Below, in pieces: positions 19,347 through 25,969 of a DNA stretch of 54,689 bases. Position 1 is the first letter of the stretch, and every line of letters starts with the position of its first letter. Both the position numbers and the translations under genes were made by a program. The stretch spans positions 1-54,689 of the forward strand of contig CAZYXZ010000012.1 of assembly GCA_964651395.1 (NCBI GenBank), written 5' to 3'. The DNA is from CAZYXZ01 sp964651395. Lineage in GTDB: Bacteria; Actinomycetota; Actinomycetes; BP-191. The notes below the pieces were generated by a model. The model saw only the letters and a program-made list of their open reading frames with translations. It was not told the origin of the DNA and ran no database searches.

Positions 19347-19737
19347 TGGCCCAGCCTGCCACTCATGAAAAAAGTTTCCCCGAACCGTGAGAGCGCCTGA
19401 CGACTCAGGTGTGTACGGGGTGCGACCACGCAGTGTGTGGACGTCCCGGCGGCGGCTGCCGCCCCGGCAGCCGCCGGTCCGGGATGCCTCCACCGCGTAC
19501 AGGGGAGGTTGCGTGAAGGAAACCGGCTCGGGTCCGTGGCGCAGAGGGGGCGCCACGGCTCCGGGCTCCGACGGCTGCCCGCGTGCTGATTGACGCCGAT
19601 GTCTCCGTCTTGTGTAATTCCCCGGTCCACTACGGTGGGTGCGGAGCCGACTACCCCCAGTCACGTCGGCGTCCGCTCATCAATCGACGCCTGACTCCGA
19701 GTGATCCTCGGTCAGCCAGGCGCGCGCTGGGGGGCCG
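19347..19737. other. 391-bp divergent intergenic region with strong hairpins and a sigma-70 promoter
   Basis: No credible gene. It holds a GC-rich stem GGCGGCTGCC/GGCAGCCGCC around 19450-19480 and a 9-bp stem CCGTGGCGC (19534-19542) with GCGCCACGG (19550-19558). On the plus strand TTGACG (19590-19595), a 17-base spacer and TGTAAT (19613-19618) form a good promoter for the sigma-factor gene, leaving a leader of about 110 bases. The hairpins lie upstream of that promoter, so they would belong to a minus-strand leader or a small RNA. Confidence 0.5.
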
Positions 19738-20760
19738 ATGGTCGACGTAGAGCGATCTTTTGCGGCCCTACGCGGCGGCCTGGTTGCGCACGCGATGTCG
19801 CGCCTCGGCGACGCGCACGAGGCCCAGGACGTCGCGCAGGACACGATGCTGGCCCTGTACGAGGTGCGGGACCGGTTCGAGGACGAGGCCCATCTGGAGG
19901 CCTACGCGCACGCCACCGTCCGCAACCTCTGTCACAACCGTCGGCGTGACGCCGGCCGTCGTGCCGTGCCCAGCGACGAGCTTCCCGAGAGGGCAGGCGA
20001 CTGCACGACCGAGCAGGTGGTGCTGGACCGCGAGGTCGTGACGGCAGTCATCGATGCGCTGCGCGACCTCCCGCCGCGGTACGCGCACGTGCTGCGCGAG
20101 TCCGCCCGCCTCGGCTCCTCCGACTACGGGCTGCTCGCCGCAGCCACCGGTGAGACCGTGACCGGCGTACGCAACGTCCTCAACCGGGCCCGTACGACGC
20201 TGCGCGCCAGAGCTGCGGCCGCGGGCTACAGCGTGGGCGGTCTCGCGATCCCCGGCATGGCCCCTGTTCGGGCGTGGTTGCGCGGCAAGCGTCATCTTGT
20301 GCCGAAGACGCCACGTGGGCGCACGGTCGTCGCAGCAAGCACCGCGCTCCCGCTGCTCCTCCTGCCGCTGATGCAGCACACGCCGCATGCCGGTCAGGAG
20401 GAGCGTGACCAGCCGAGCACGACGCGCTCCATCGACCTTCGTGCGGGCGGTCCGGCACTCGCGTTGCGACCCCCGCAGGTGCTCGACCGGGAGGCCGAGC
20501 TCGCCCGCCAGTTCGCCGAGGACTCGCAGAAGCTGCTGTCCACGAAGCCCGAGCAGCTGCCGGCACCTGCCTGCACATACGTGGCGCAAGGTCACGGCGT
20601 CTGCAGCAACGCCTCCGGCGAGGGCTCCTACACCTACCTCGTGCCCGACTACTACCCGGAGAACGAAGTCATCGAGAACTGGATCTACGTCGGTCGTGTG
20701 GATTGCGAGACCTACGCGGACGACACCCTCACGCGATGCGGACCGGCACCCGCCGGTTAG
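19738..20760 (+). CDS. ECF-type sigma factor fused to a transmembrane anchor and extracytoplasmic domain
   Basis: A 340-residue protein. Residues 1-60 are sigma region 2 (ALRGGLVAHAMSRLGDAHEA, DVAQDTMLALYEV) and residues 105-165 region 4 (LRDLPPRYAHVL, GVRNVLNRARTTLRAR). A single hydrophobic segment follows (TVVAASTALPLLLLPLM, about 199-217) and then about 120 residues outside the membrane with four cysteines (CTYVAQGHGVC, VDCETYADDTLTRC). Tethering would keep the sigma part at the membrane until cleavage or a signal. No anti-sigma gene is adjacent. The next genes encode secreted proteins and may be its regulon or partners. ATG start preceded by GGGGGG. Confidence 0.8.
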   Translation: MVDVERSFAALRGGLVAHAMSRLGDAHEAQDVAQDTMLALYEVRDRFEDEAHLEAYAHATVRNLCHNRRRDAGRRAVPSDELPERAGDCTTEQVVLDREVVTAVIDALRDLPPRYAHVLRESARLGSSDYGLLAAATGETVTGVRNVLNRARTTLRARAAAAGYSVGGLAIPGMAPVRAWLRGKRHLVPKTPRGRTVVAASTALPLLLLPLMQHTPHAGQEERDQPSTTRSIDLRAGGPALALRPPQVLDREAELARQFAEDSQKLLSTKPEQLPAPACTYVAQGHGVCSNASGEGSYTYLVPDYYPENEVIENWIYVGRVDCETYADDTLTRCGPAPAG

Positions 20761-20784
20761 GCACACCACCCCAGAAAGGTCCCC

Positions 20785-21090
20785 ATGAAGCTCAGGATCA
20801 GCCGTCGTCTCATCGTCGCCGTCCTCTCCGCAGGAATGGTCGGCGTTCTCGGCGCCTCATCTCAGGCGATCGACGTCCCGCCGCCGCCCCCGCAGGACGC
20901 ACTGCCCTACCTCATGGGAGACCGCCCCTGTGAGCCCCGGCCGGACGGCACTGTCGAGTGCGACATTCCTGTGATCGACGAGTCCGAGCCTTGCACCCGG
21001 ATCGATGAATGTGAGATCTGCATCCCCGGTTTCAACGTTCCGGGCGTTGCGCAGCGGGCGCGAACCTGCATCGTCGACATCGGGCCGTAG
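20785..21090 (+). CDS. Small secreted cysteine-rich protein
   Basis: A 101-residue protein with a Sec signal peptide (KLRISRRLIVAVLSAGMVGV, cleavage probably after SSQA). The mature part of about 75 residues is Pro-rich, then has six cysteines (CEPRPDGTVEC, PCTRIDECEIC, RTCIV), enough for three disulfides. I do not recognise the family. AAAGG lies 6 bases before the ATG. It begins 24 bases after the sigma-factor gene and overlaps the next start by one base, so the three genes form an operon. Confidence 0.7.
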   Translation: MKLRISRRLIVAVLSAGMVGVLGASSQAIDVPPPPPQDALPYLMGDRPCEPRPDGTVECDIPVIDESEPCTRIDECEICIPGFNVPGVAQRARTCIVDIGP

Positions 21091-22262
21091 TGCGCAGAGC
21101 GGGTCCGATCGGTACGGCCTGGTTACTGGGCTGCGCCTTACTCCTTGCTCCGACGGCCCAGGCCGCTGGGCCCAAGCGCCAGGAGCCGTTAGGTCTCCGA
21201 CCGGGCAGCAGCCTCGGCCCGACGGAGCTAGCTTCGCTGTACCCGCCTAGCCGACTGCGCGGACGAGGCGAACGCCGGGTGACGATCATTGGGCTCGAGA
21301 CCGACCGGTTGGCCAGTTCTCTCACGGCCTACCGGGCTGCTGCGCGCCTGCCGGTCTGCGCAGGCTGCCTTCGTATCCACCCCGTTGCCCGGTCGCCTCG
21401 TCCCCCGCAGGAGGACACAACCGCCCCGGCGACAGGGGCGGTGGGGGAGCGTGTCGACAGCGAGCGCTACGCGATGGTCGGCCACGGGACGGTGCAGGCA
21501 GCCGCGGCAATCTGCCCTACCTGCCGGATCGACTACGTCCAGGCCGCCTCGCGCGACCCGCTCGATATCGGCTTCGCTTTCGCCTATGCGGTGCGCACCC
21601 TGCGGTCCAGGCTCGTCATCACGCCGTACACAACGCCCAGCGACGGTAAGGCGGCTGACCAGGTTCTCTACCGGCAGTTCTACGCCGTGAGGGGGATGAC
21701 GCACCTCGTGGCCGCCGGTGACACGGGGCGGTTCACCAACCCGCACCTGCCGATCAGCGCGCCCACTGCCTTGTCCGTCGGCGGCACTACGGTCGAACGG
21801 GAGGCTGACGGTTCGTGGGGTAGCACCGGCTGGCACGACACGGCAACCGGCTGCTCACTCGCCTTCGAGCGCCCGGCCTGGCAACGCAACCTGCCACTCG
21901 ACTGCGCGGGTCGCGTCGCCAACGACCTGGCCGCGGCTGCGGATCCCGACACCTGGCCACTCGCGGTTGTCGTCGACACGGGCGTCACCGAGACATGGCG
22001 CACTACCGGCGGGACCGCCGTGGCTGCCGCGCTCGTCGGTGGTTGGATCGCCTCGGCCGGCTTGGGCGGCCTCATCACCCCTGAGTGGCTCTACACGCAC
22101 CCGCGGTTCCTCTCCGACGTGACGTCCGGGCCGGCGACGAGCTGCCTCGTGGCGACGCCCTGTGTGCCGCGCGTGGACGCGCCGCCCTGCACGCAAGCGC
22201 GCTTCTGCACACCCGGTCCGGGCTGGGACGGCCCCACCGGACTCGGCACAATGCCGAGCTAG
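21090..22262 (+). CDS. Secreted S53 (sedolisin)-like protein, predicted catalytically inactive
   Basis: A 390-residue protein with a signal peptide (residues 1-28, AWLLGCALLLAPTAQA). Family landmarks of sedolisins are present: the start of the catalytic domain ERRVTIIGLETD, ICPTCRI, ALSVGGTTVE, GCSLAFERPAWQR, VANDLAAAADP and GPGWDGPTGLG. The nucleophile motif GGTSxxxP reads GGTAVAAAL, with Ala310 where the serine should be. The Glu and Asp of the triad, normally just before the CP.C motif, are also not seen (VGHGTVQAAAAICP). It is thus probably a pseudoprotease that binds but does not cut. GTG start overlaps the previous stop by one base. Confidence 0.75.
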   Translation: MRRAGPIGTAWLLGCALLLAPTAQAAGPKRQEPLGLRPGSSLGPTELASLYPPSRLRGRGERRVTIIGLETDRLASSLTAYRAAARLPVCAGCLRIHPVARSPRPPQEDTTAPATGAVGERVDSERYAMVGHGTVQAAAAICPTCRIDYVQAASRDPLDIGFAFAYAVRTLRSRLVITPYTTPSDGKAADQVLYRQFYAVRGMTHLVAAGDTGRFTNPHLPISAPTALSVGGTTVEREADGSWGSTGWHDTATGCSLAFERPAWQRNLPLDCAGRVANDLAAAADPDTWPLAVVVDTGVTETWRTTGGTAVAAALVGGWIASAGLGGLITPEWLYTHPRFLSDVTSGPATSCLVATPCVPRVDAPPCTQARFCTPGPGWDGPTGLGTMPS

Positions 22263-22277
22263 ACGCGCTGCGCTGGG

Positions 22278-22766
22278 TCAGGCGCACCCGCGCGGGCTCC
22301 GAGCGGCGGCGGTCAGCGTGCGGCGCGGCGTCTCGAGAACCCACCGTGAACCGTCGGCGGCGGTGACACAGGCGTAGTCGAACCGGCCGAAGGTCAGGGT
22401 CAGGTCACCCTTGCCGGGGAAGCTGGTCAGCCGGTCCCTCTCGGGGATGTCCTCACGGTCTATGTACATCACGCCCACGGTGGGTCGGTCGGGATCGTGG
22501 CCGCCCATGTAGAACGCGCGCAGGATGCCGGACTCGCGGCGCACCGCCCAGCAGTTGTGGAACGAGAAGGTGACGATCAGTCCACCGGGGACGGGCAGCT
22601 GTCCTCACCGCACCGGGCTGCCCGGGTCGGCAGGGGAGTAGGGCAGCACGAACGGCGAGCTGTCGACAATCGGAGTGCTGGTCGCGGTGCCTGCCGACGG
22701 AACGGCCGGCTGCCCACCGGAGCAGCCGGCCAGTCCGACGAGTACGGCGAGTGTCACTGCCTTCAC
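22278..22766 (-). pseudogene. Lipoprotein gene interrupted by an in-frame TGA
   Basis: From GTG at 22766 the frame gives a lipoprotein signal KAVTLAVLVGLAGCSGGQ with lipobox LAGC, then a Thr/Ser/Pro linker ending PGSPVR and a TGA at 22605-22607. The same frame continues without another stop for 108 codons after the TGA to 22278 and looks like a real domain (LIVTFSFHNCWAVRRESG, GVMYIDREDIPERD, FDYACVTAADGSRWVLE). One nonsense change, or a sequencing error, best explains it. A separate small downstream gene starting at the GTG 22544 is possible but would lack the N-terminal strand. Function unknown. Confidence 0.6.
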
Positions 22767-22812
22767 ATCACCACGTTCGGCGAGGAGCTCCGCCCGCCCT
22801 GCTCCAGCCCGG

Positions 22813-23175
22813 TCAGCTCGCCTTCTGGACCAGGCAGAGCTCGTTGCCCTCGGGGTCGAGCATGACGCGCCAGGGGTTCTTGTCGCCGAGGATCTCGCCG
22901 TGCTCGGTCGCGCCGAACGCCTTCGCGCGCTTCGTCGCGACCGCCAGGTCGTCGACTTCGACGTCGAGGTGCAGCCGGTTCTTCACCGTCTTGCCCTCGG
23001 GTACGGCGACGAAGCTGAGCCCCGGCCCTCCCGCACTCGCGGGCTGCAGGTCGACGTACCGGCCCGGCTCCCTCTCCGCGAGCCGGATGTCGAGCACTGC
23101 TGACCAGAAGCCGGCTACGAGGTCGGGGTCCTTCACGTCGACGACGATCGAGGACAGGCGTCCGATGCGGCTCAT
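22813..23175 (-). CDS. VOC-family (glyoxalase-like) protein
   Basis: A 120-residue protein with the two beta-alpha-beta-beta-beta modules of the vicinal oxygen chelate superfamily: IVVDVKDPDLVAGFWSAVL at the start and MLDPEGNELCLV at the end. Metal-ligand pattern is compatible with a dioxygenase, antibiotic-binding or lyase member; substrate unknown. ATG overlaps the stop of the small upstream gene (ATGA), indicating co-translation. Confidence 0.85.
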   Translation of the reverse strand: MSRIGRLSSIVVDVKDPDLVAGFWSAVLDIRLAEREPGRYVDLQPASAGGPGLSFVAVPEGKTVKNRLHLDVEVDDLAVATKRAKAFGATEHGEILGDKNPWRVMLDPEGNELCLVQKAS

Positions 23176-23336
23176 GCGGCGCTCCCCAGGTGGCTCGAGT
23201 GGCGGGCACCTGCACCCTGCGGCCGGCGGTTGCGCTTGGTCGCCCGGCGGGCCAGCGCGACGAGGCGGAACTGCGCGGCCTCGCGGTGCAGCTGGTCGAT
23301 GTGCTCCTGGATGACGGCGCTGCTGATGTAGTCCAT
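23172..23336 (-). CDS. 54-residue basic protein upstream of the VOC gene
   Basis: Short but well supported: GGAGGAGAG lies just before the ATG at 23336 and the stop overlaps the VOC start. The N-terminal half is helical (MDYISSAVIQEHIDQLHRE), the C-terminal half strongly basic (RRATKRNRRPQ), so it may bind nucleic acid or membrane. No known family recognised. Confidence 0.65.
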   Translation of the reverse strand: MDYISSAVIQEHIDQLHREAAQFRLVALARRATKRNRRPQGAGARHSSHLGSAA

Positions 23337-23474
23337 CTCTCCTCCTCCGACGTTCCTGTAACCTGCTAAGACCGTATACTGGTTACCAGGGAAGTGCAAC
23401 CCCCTATTTCGCGTTGGTGGTGTCACACTACGGAGTGGGTGTGACAGAAACCGCGGGGTCGAGGAGGCAGGAAG
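23337..23474. promoter_or_regulatory. Divergent promoter region with two dyads upstream of the CGNR gene
   Basis: A perfect dyad TGTCACAC (23421-23428), 10-base spacer, GTGTGACA (23439-23446) lies 28 bases before the CGNR ATG and is a candidate autoregulatory operator. A second inverted pair GTAACC / GGTTAC flanks the AT-richer stretch around 23358-23388, near the likely minus-strand promoter. The roles are inferred. Confidence 0.5.
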
Positions 23475-24041
23475 ATGAGCGAGGCGCCAGAGCTGCCGCC
23501 GGCCATCGATCTGGTCCGGGCGTTCGTCAACAGCTACGAGTACGGCGACGACGACCATGACGCGTTCCGCACCAAGGAGGAGCTGCGCGACTGGTTCTTC
23601 GCCCGCGGCATGGTCGACGCGAAGGCCGTCACGACCGACCGCGACCGCAAGCTGGCTGTGTCCCTGCGCGAGGCGCTGCGACTGCTGCTGCTGCGCAACC
23701 ACGACGAGGATGCCCCGGTGCCGCCGCAGGCGGCCCGCGACCTGGAGACCGCCGCCGACGACCTGCACCTCACCGCAGTCGTCGACGTCGACGGGGGAGT
23801 GGTCCTCGAGCCGGCTGCGTCCGGGGTACGGGGCGCGCTGGCGCAGGTCGTCGCGGCGTCCGTTCAAGCGACGGCGGACGGCACCTGGAGCCGGCTGAAG
23901 GTCTGCGCGTCGGACACCTGCGAGTGGGCCTTCTACGACGTCAGCAAGAACCACTCGCGCCGCTGGTGCTCGATGGCGGTCTGCGGCAACCGCATGAAGA
24001 CGCAGGAGTTCCGCGCGCGCCAACGGGCGTCGGCGACCTGA
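23475..24041 (+). CDS. CGNR zinc-finger (ABATE-type) transcription regulator
   Basis: A 188-residue protein. The N-terminal ABATE domain (residues 10-130) is the putative ligand-binding part; the C-terminal zinc ribbon is CASDTCEWAFYDVSKN, then RRWCSMAVCGNRMK with the diagnostic CGNR. Proteins of this type are putative stress-responsive regulators. It is divergent from the VOC operon, its likely target, and its promoter holds a TGTCACAC dyad. GGAGGCAGGAAG precedes the ATG. Confidence 0.88.
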   Translation: MSEAPELPPAIDLVRAFVNSYEYGDDDHDAFRTKEELRDWFFARGMVDAKAVTTDRDRKLAVSLREALRLLLLRNHDEDAPVPPQAARDLETAADDLHLTAVVDVDGGVVLEPAASGVRGALAQVVAASVQATADGTWSRLKVCASDTCEWAFYDVSKNHSRRWCSMAVCGNRMKTQEFRARQRASAT

Positions 24042-24072
24042 CGATTTCTTCTCCGGCGTGTCGCACTGTCGT

Positions 24073-24088
24073 TCGAACGCCTGTTCGG
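24073..24088 (+). promoter_or_regulatory. LexA box of recA
   Basis: TCGAACGCCTGTTCGG matches the actinobacterial SOS box TCGAAC-N4-GTTCGA at 15 of 16 positions if the N4 is free. A -10-like TAATCT (24089-24094) abuts it, so LexA would block this promoter. Confidence 0.85.
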
Positions 24089-24127
24089 TAATCTTCCCTC
24101 CACAGATGCGGCAAGGCGCTGCGGGCC

Positions 24128-24149
24128 TGTCACACCCGGCACCTAGCGT
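24128..24149 (+). promoter_or_regulatory. Possible second recA promoter (PafBC-like layout)
   Basis: TGTCACAC, 8 bases, TAGCGT. Mycobacterial LexA-independent damage promoters have TGTCRGTG-N8-TAnnnT, so the spacing and the TGTCA half match while the last three bases differ. The start point would be about 27 bases before the recA ATG. Confidence 0.4.
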
Positions 24150-24182
24150 GGAACGCAACGACGTGGAGAGGGACGGGGAGAC

Positions 24183-25241
24183 ATGACTGCTGGCATGGAC
24201 CGCGAGAAGGCGCTCGACGCCGCGATGGCGCAGATCGACAAGGCGTTCGGCAAGGGCTCGGTGATGCGCCTCGGTGACGAGACTCGCGCGCCGATGTCGG
24301 TCATCCCGACCGGCTCCATCGCGCTCGACGTGGCACTCGGCATCGGCGGCCTGCCGCGCGGCCGGGTCGTCGAGATCTACGGCCCCGAGGCCGGCGGCAA
24401 GACCACGCTGGCCCTCCACGCCATCGCGCAGGCGCAGCAGCTCGGCGGCATCGCCGCCTTCATCGACGCGGAGCACGCGCTCGACCCCGAGTACGCCAAG
24501 GCGCTCGGCGTCGACACCGACGCCCTCCTCGTCTCCCAGCCCGACACGGGGGAGCAGGCGCTCGAGATCGCCGACATGCTGATCCGCTCCGGCGCGATCG
24601 ACATCATCGTCATCGACTCCGTCGCCGCCCTCGTGCCGCGCGCCGAGATCGAAGGCGAGATGGGCGACAGCCACGTCGGCCTCCAGGCCCGGCTCATGAG
24701 CCAGGCGCTGCGCAAGATCACCGGCGTGCTGAACTCGTCGCAGACCACTGCCATCTTCATCAACCAGCTGCGGGAGAAGATCGGCATCTCCTACGGCTCG
24801 CCCGAGGTGACGACCGGCGGCCGCGCGCTGAAGTTCTACGCCTCGATCCGTCTCGACGTACGCCGGATCGAGTCGCTCAAGGACGGCACCGACATCGTCG
24901 GCAACCGCACGCGCATCAAGGTCGTCAAGAACAAGCTCGCGCCGCCGCACCGTTCTGCCGAGGTCGACATCGTCTTCGGCCAGGGCATCAGCCGCGAGGG
25001 CTCGCTCATCGACGTCGGCGTCGAGCAGGGCATCGTGAAGAAGTCCGGCGCCTGGTACACCTACGAGGGCGACCAGCTCGGCCAGGGCAAGGAGAACTCC
25101 CGCAACTTCCTCCGCGACAACCCCGACCTCGCCAACGAGATCGAGAAGCGGATCCTGGAGAAGCTCGGCATCGGCCCGCAGGTGGACAACGAGTCGCCGA
25201 TCCCGGTCACCGTCGTGGCCGACCCGCCGGTCGACTTCTAG
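24183..25241 (+). CDS. recA: Recombinase A
   Basis: A 352-residue RecA without intein. Walker A is GPEAGGKTT (most relatives have GPESSGKTT), Walker B IIVIDSVAALVP, the L2 region TTGGRALKFYASIRLDV. It pairs homologous strands and stimulates LexA self-cleavage. Regulation by LexA is shown by the box at 24073-24088. recX follows after 9 bases. Confidence 0.98.
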   Translation: MTAGMDREKALDAAMAQIDKAFGKGSVMRLGDETRAPMSVIPTGSIALDVALGIGGLPRGRVVEIYGPEAGGKTTLALHAIAQAQQLGGIAAFIDAEHALDPEYAKALGVDTDALLVSQPDTGEQALEIADMLIRSGAIDIIVIDSVAALVPRAEIEGEMGDSHVGLQARLMSQALRKITGVLNSSQTTAIFINQLREKIGISYGSPEVTTGGRALKFYASIRLDVRRIESLKDGTDIVGNRTRIKVVKNKLAPPHRSAEVDIVFGQGISREGSLIDVGVEQGIVKKSGAWYTYEGDQLGQGKENSRNFLRDNPDLANEIEKRILEKLGIGPQVDNESPIPVTVVADPPVDF

Positions 25242-25250
25242 CCCGCTCCG

Positions 25251-25733
25251 ATGGACACCGACGTCGACTACGAGTCGGCGGCCCGCTCGATCTGCCTACG
25301 GCTGCTCACCGCGCGACCGCGCACCCGCGCCGAGCTGTCCGCGGCGCTGTCCCGCAAGGGCGTGCCCGAGGATGCGGCCGAGGCGGTGCTGTCCCGGCTC
25401 GGCGACGTGGGTCTCATCGACGACGCGGCCTACGCGGCGGCGTACGTCGAGTCCCGGCACCGCGGCCGCGGTCTGGCCCGCGGTGCGCTGCGACAGGCGC
25501 TGCGCCAGCGGGGCGTCGCCGACGAGGACGTCGCGAGCTCGCGCGAGACCCTCGACCCGGAACGCGAGGCGGCCACCGCCGCGGAGCTGGTCCGCCGCAA
25601 GCTCGGTTCCATGCGCACCCTCGACCGCGAGACCCAGGTACGCCGGCTCACGGGGATGCTCGCGCGAAAGGGCTACCCCATGGGGGTAGCCCTCCGCGTG
25701 ATCCGCTCCGCCCTGGACGAGCAGACGACCTAG
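25251..25733 (+). CDS. recX: Regulatory protein RecX
   Basis: A 160-residue helical-repeat protein with the RecX pattern: LTARPRTRAELSAAL, RLGDVGLIDDAAYAAAYV, GRGLARGALRQAL. It modulates RecA filaments. Directly downstream of recA in the same transcript. Its TAG overlaps the stop of the convergent gene in CTAG. Confidence 0.93.
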   Translation: MDTDVDYESAARSICLRLLTARPRTRAELSAALSRKGVPEDAAEAVLSRLGDVGLIDDAAYAAAYVESRHRGRGLARGALRQALRQRGVADEDVASSRETLDPEREAATAAELVRRKLGSMRTLDRETQVRRLTGMLARKGYPMGVALRVIRSALDEQTT

Positions 25734-25969
25734 TCCGTTGAGGTGGGAGTTTCCGCGTCCGCCCAAACTCCCACCACAACGGTGTGGTCTGGGCGCCGTA
25801 CGGAGGCGGCGAGGCCGAGGGCGCCCAGGGCGACCAGCAGGACCGGACCCAGCCAGCGGCCGTCGACGGCGTGCTCGCGGTGTCCGTCCGAGACCAGCAC
25901 GCTCACCGAGATCGCGAGGAAGAGCAGTCCGGCCAGCAGGGAGACCAGATCGGCGCGGTGCCTACGCAT
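25730..25969 (-). CDS. Small two-helix membrane protein
   Basis: A 79-residue protein starting MRRHRADLVSLLAG with hydrophobic segments at about 8-26 and 40-58. Its start overlaps the end of the PspC gene, so it is the second gene of that operon. The last 16 residues (VVVGVWADAETPTSTD) are encoded by palindrome P3, suggesting that insertion of the repeat remodelled the C-terminus. Function unknown. Confidence 0.75.
   Translation of the reverse strand: MRRHRADLVSLLAGLLFLAISVSVLVSDGHREHAVDGRWLGPVLLVALGALGLAASVRRPDHTVVVGVWADAETPTSTD
25735..25782. repeat. 48-bp palindrome P3, same family as P1 and P2
   Basis: Left arm CCGTTGAGGTGGGAGTTTC, right arm imperfect (four mismatches in 23). It lies 1 base after the recX stop and inside the 3' end of the convergent membrane-protein gene. 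The left arm is nearly identical to that of P2. Confidence 0.85.

Noticed and set aside
19387..19593. 68-codon frame in the sigma-factor upstream region
   Set aside because: Composition is random, there is no ribosome site, and it overlaps hairpins and promoter elements.
22278..22544. Independent 88-codon gene starting at GTG 22544
   Set aside because: The same frame continues upstream through protein-like sequence to a lipoprotein signal, with just one stop between; an interrupted gene explains it better.
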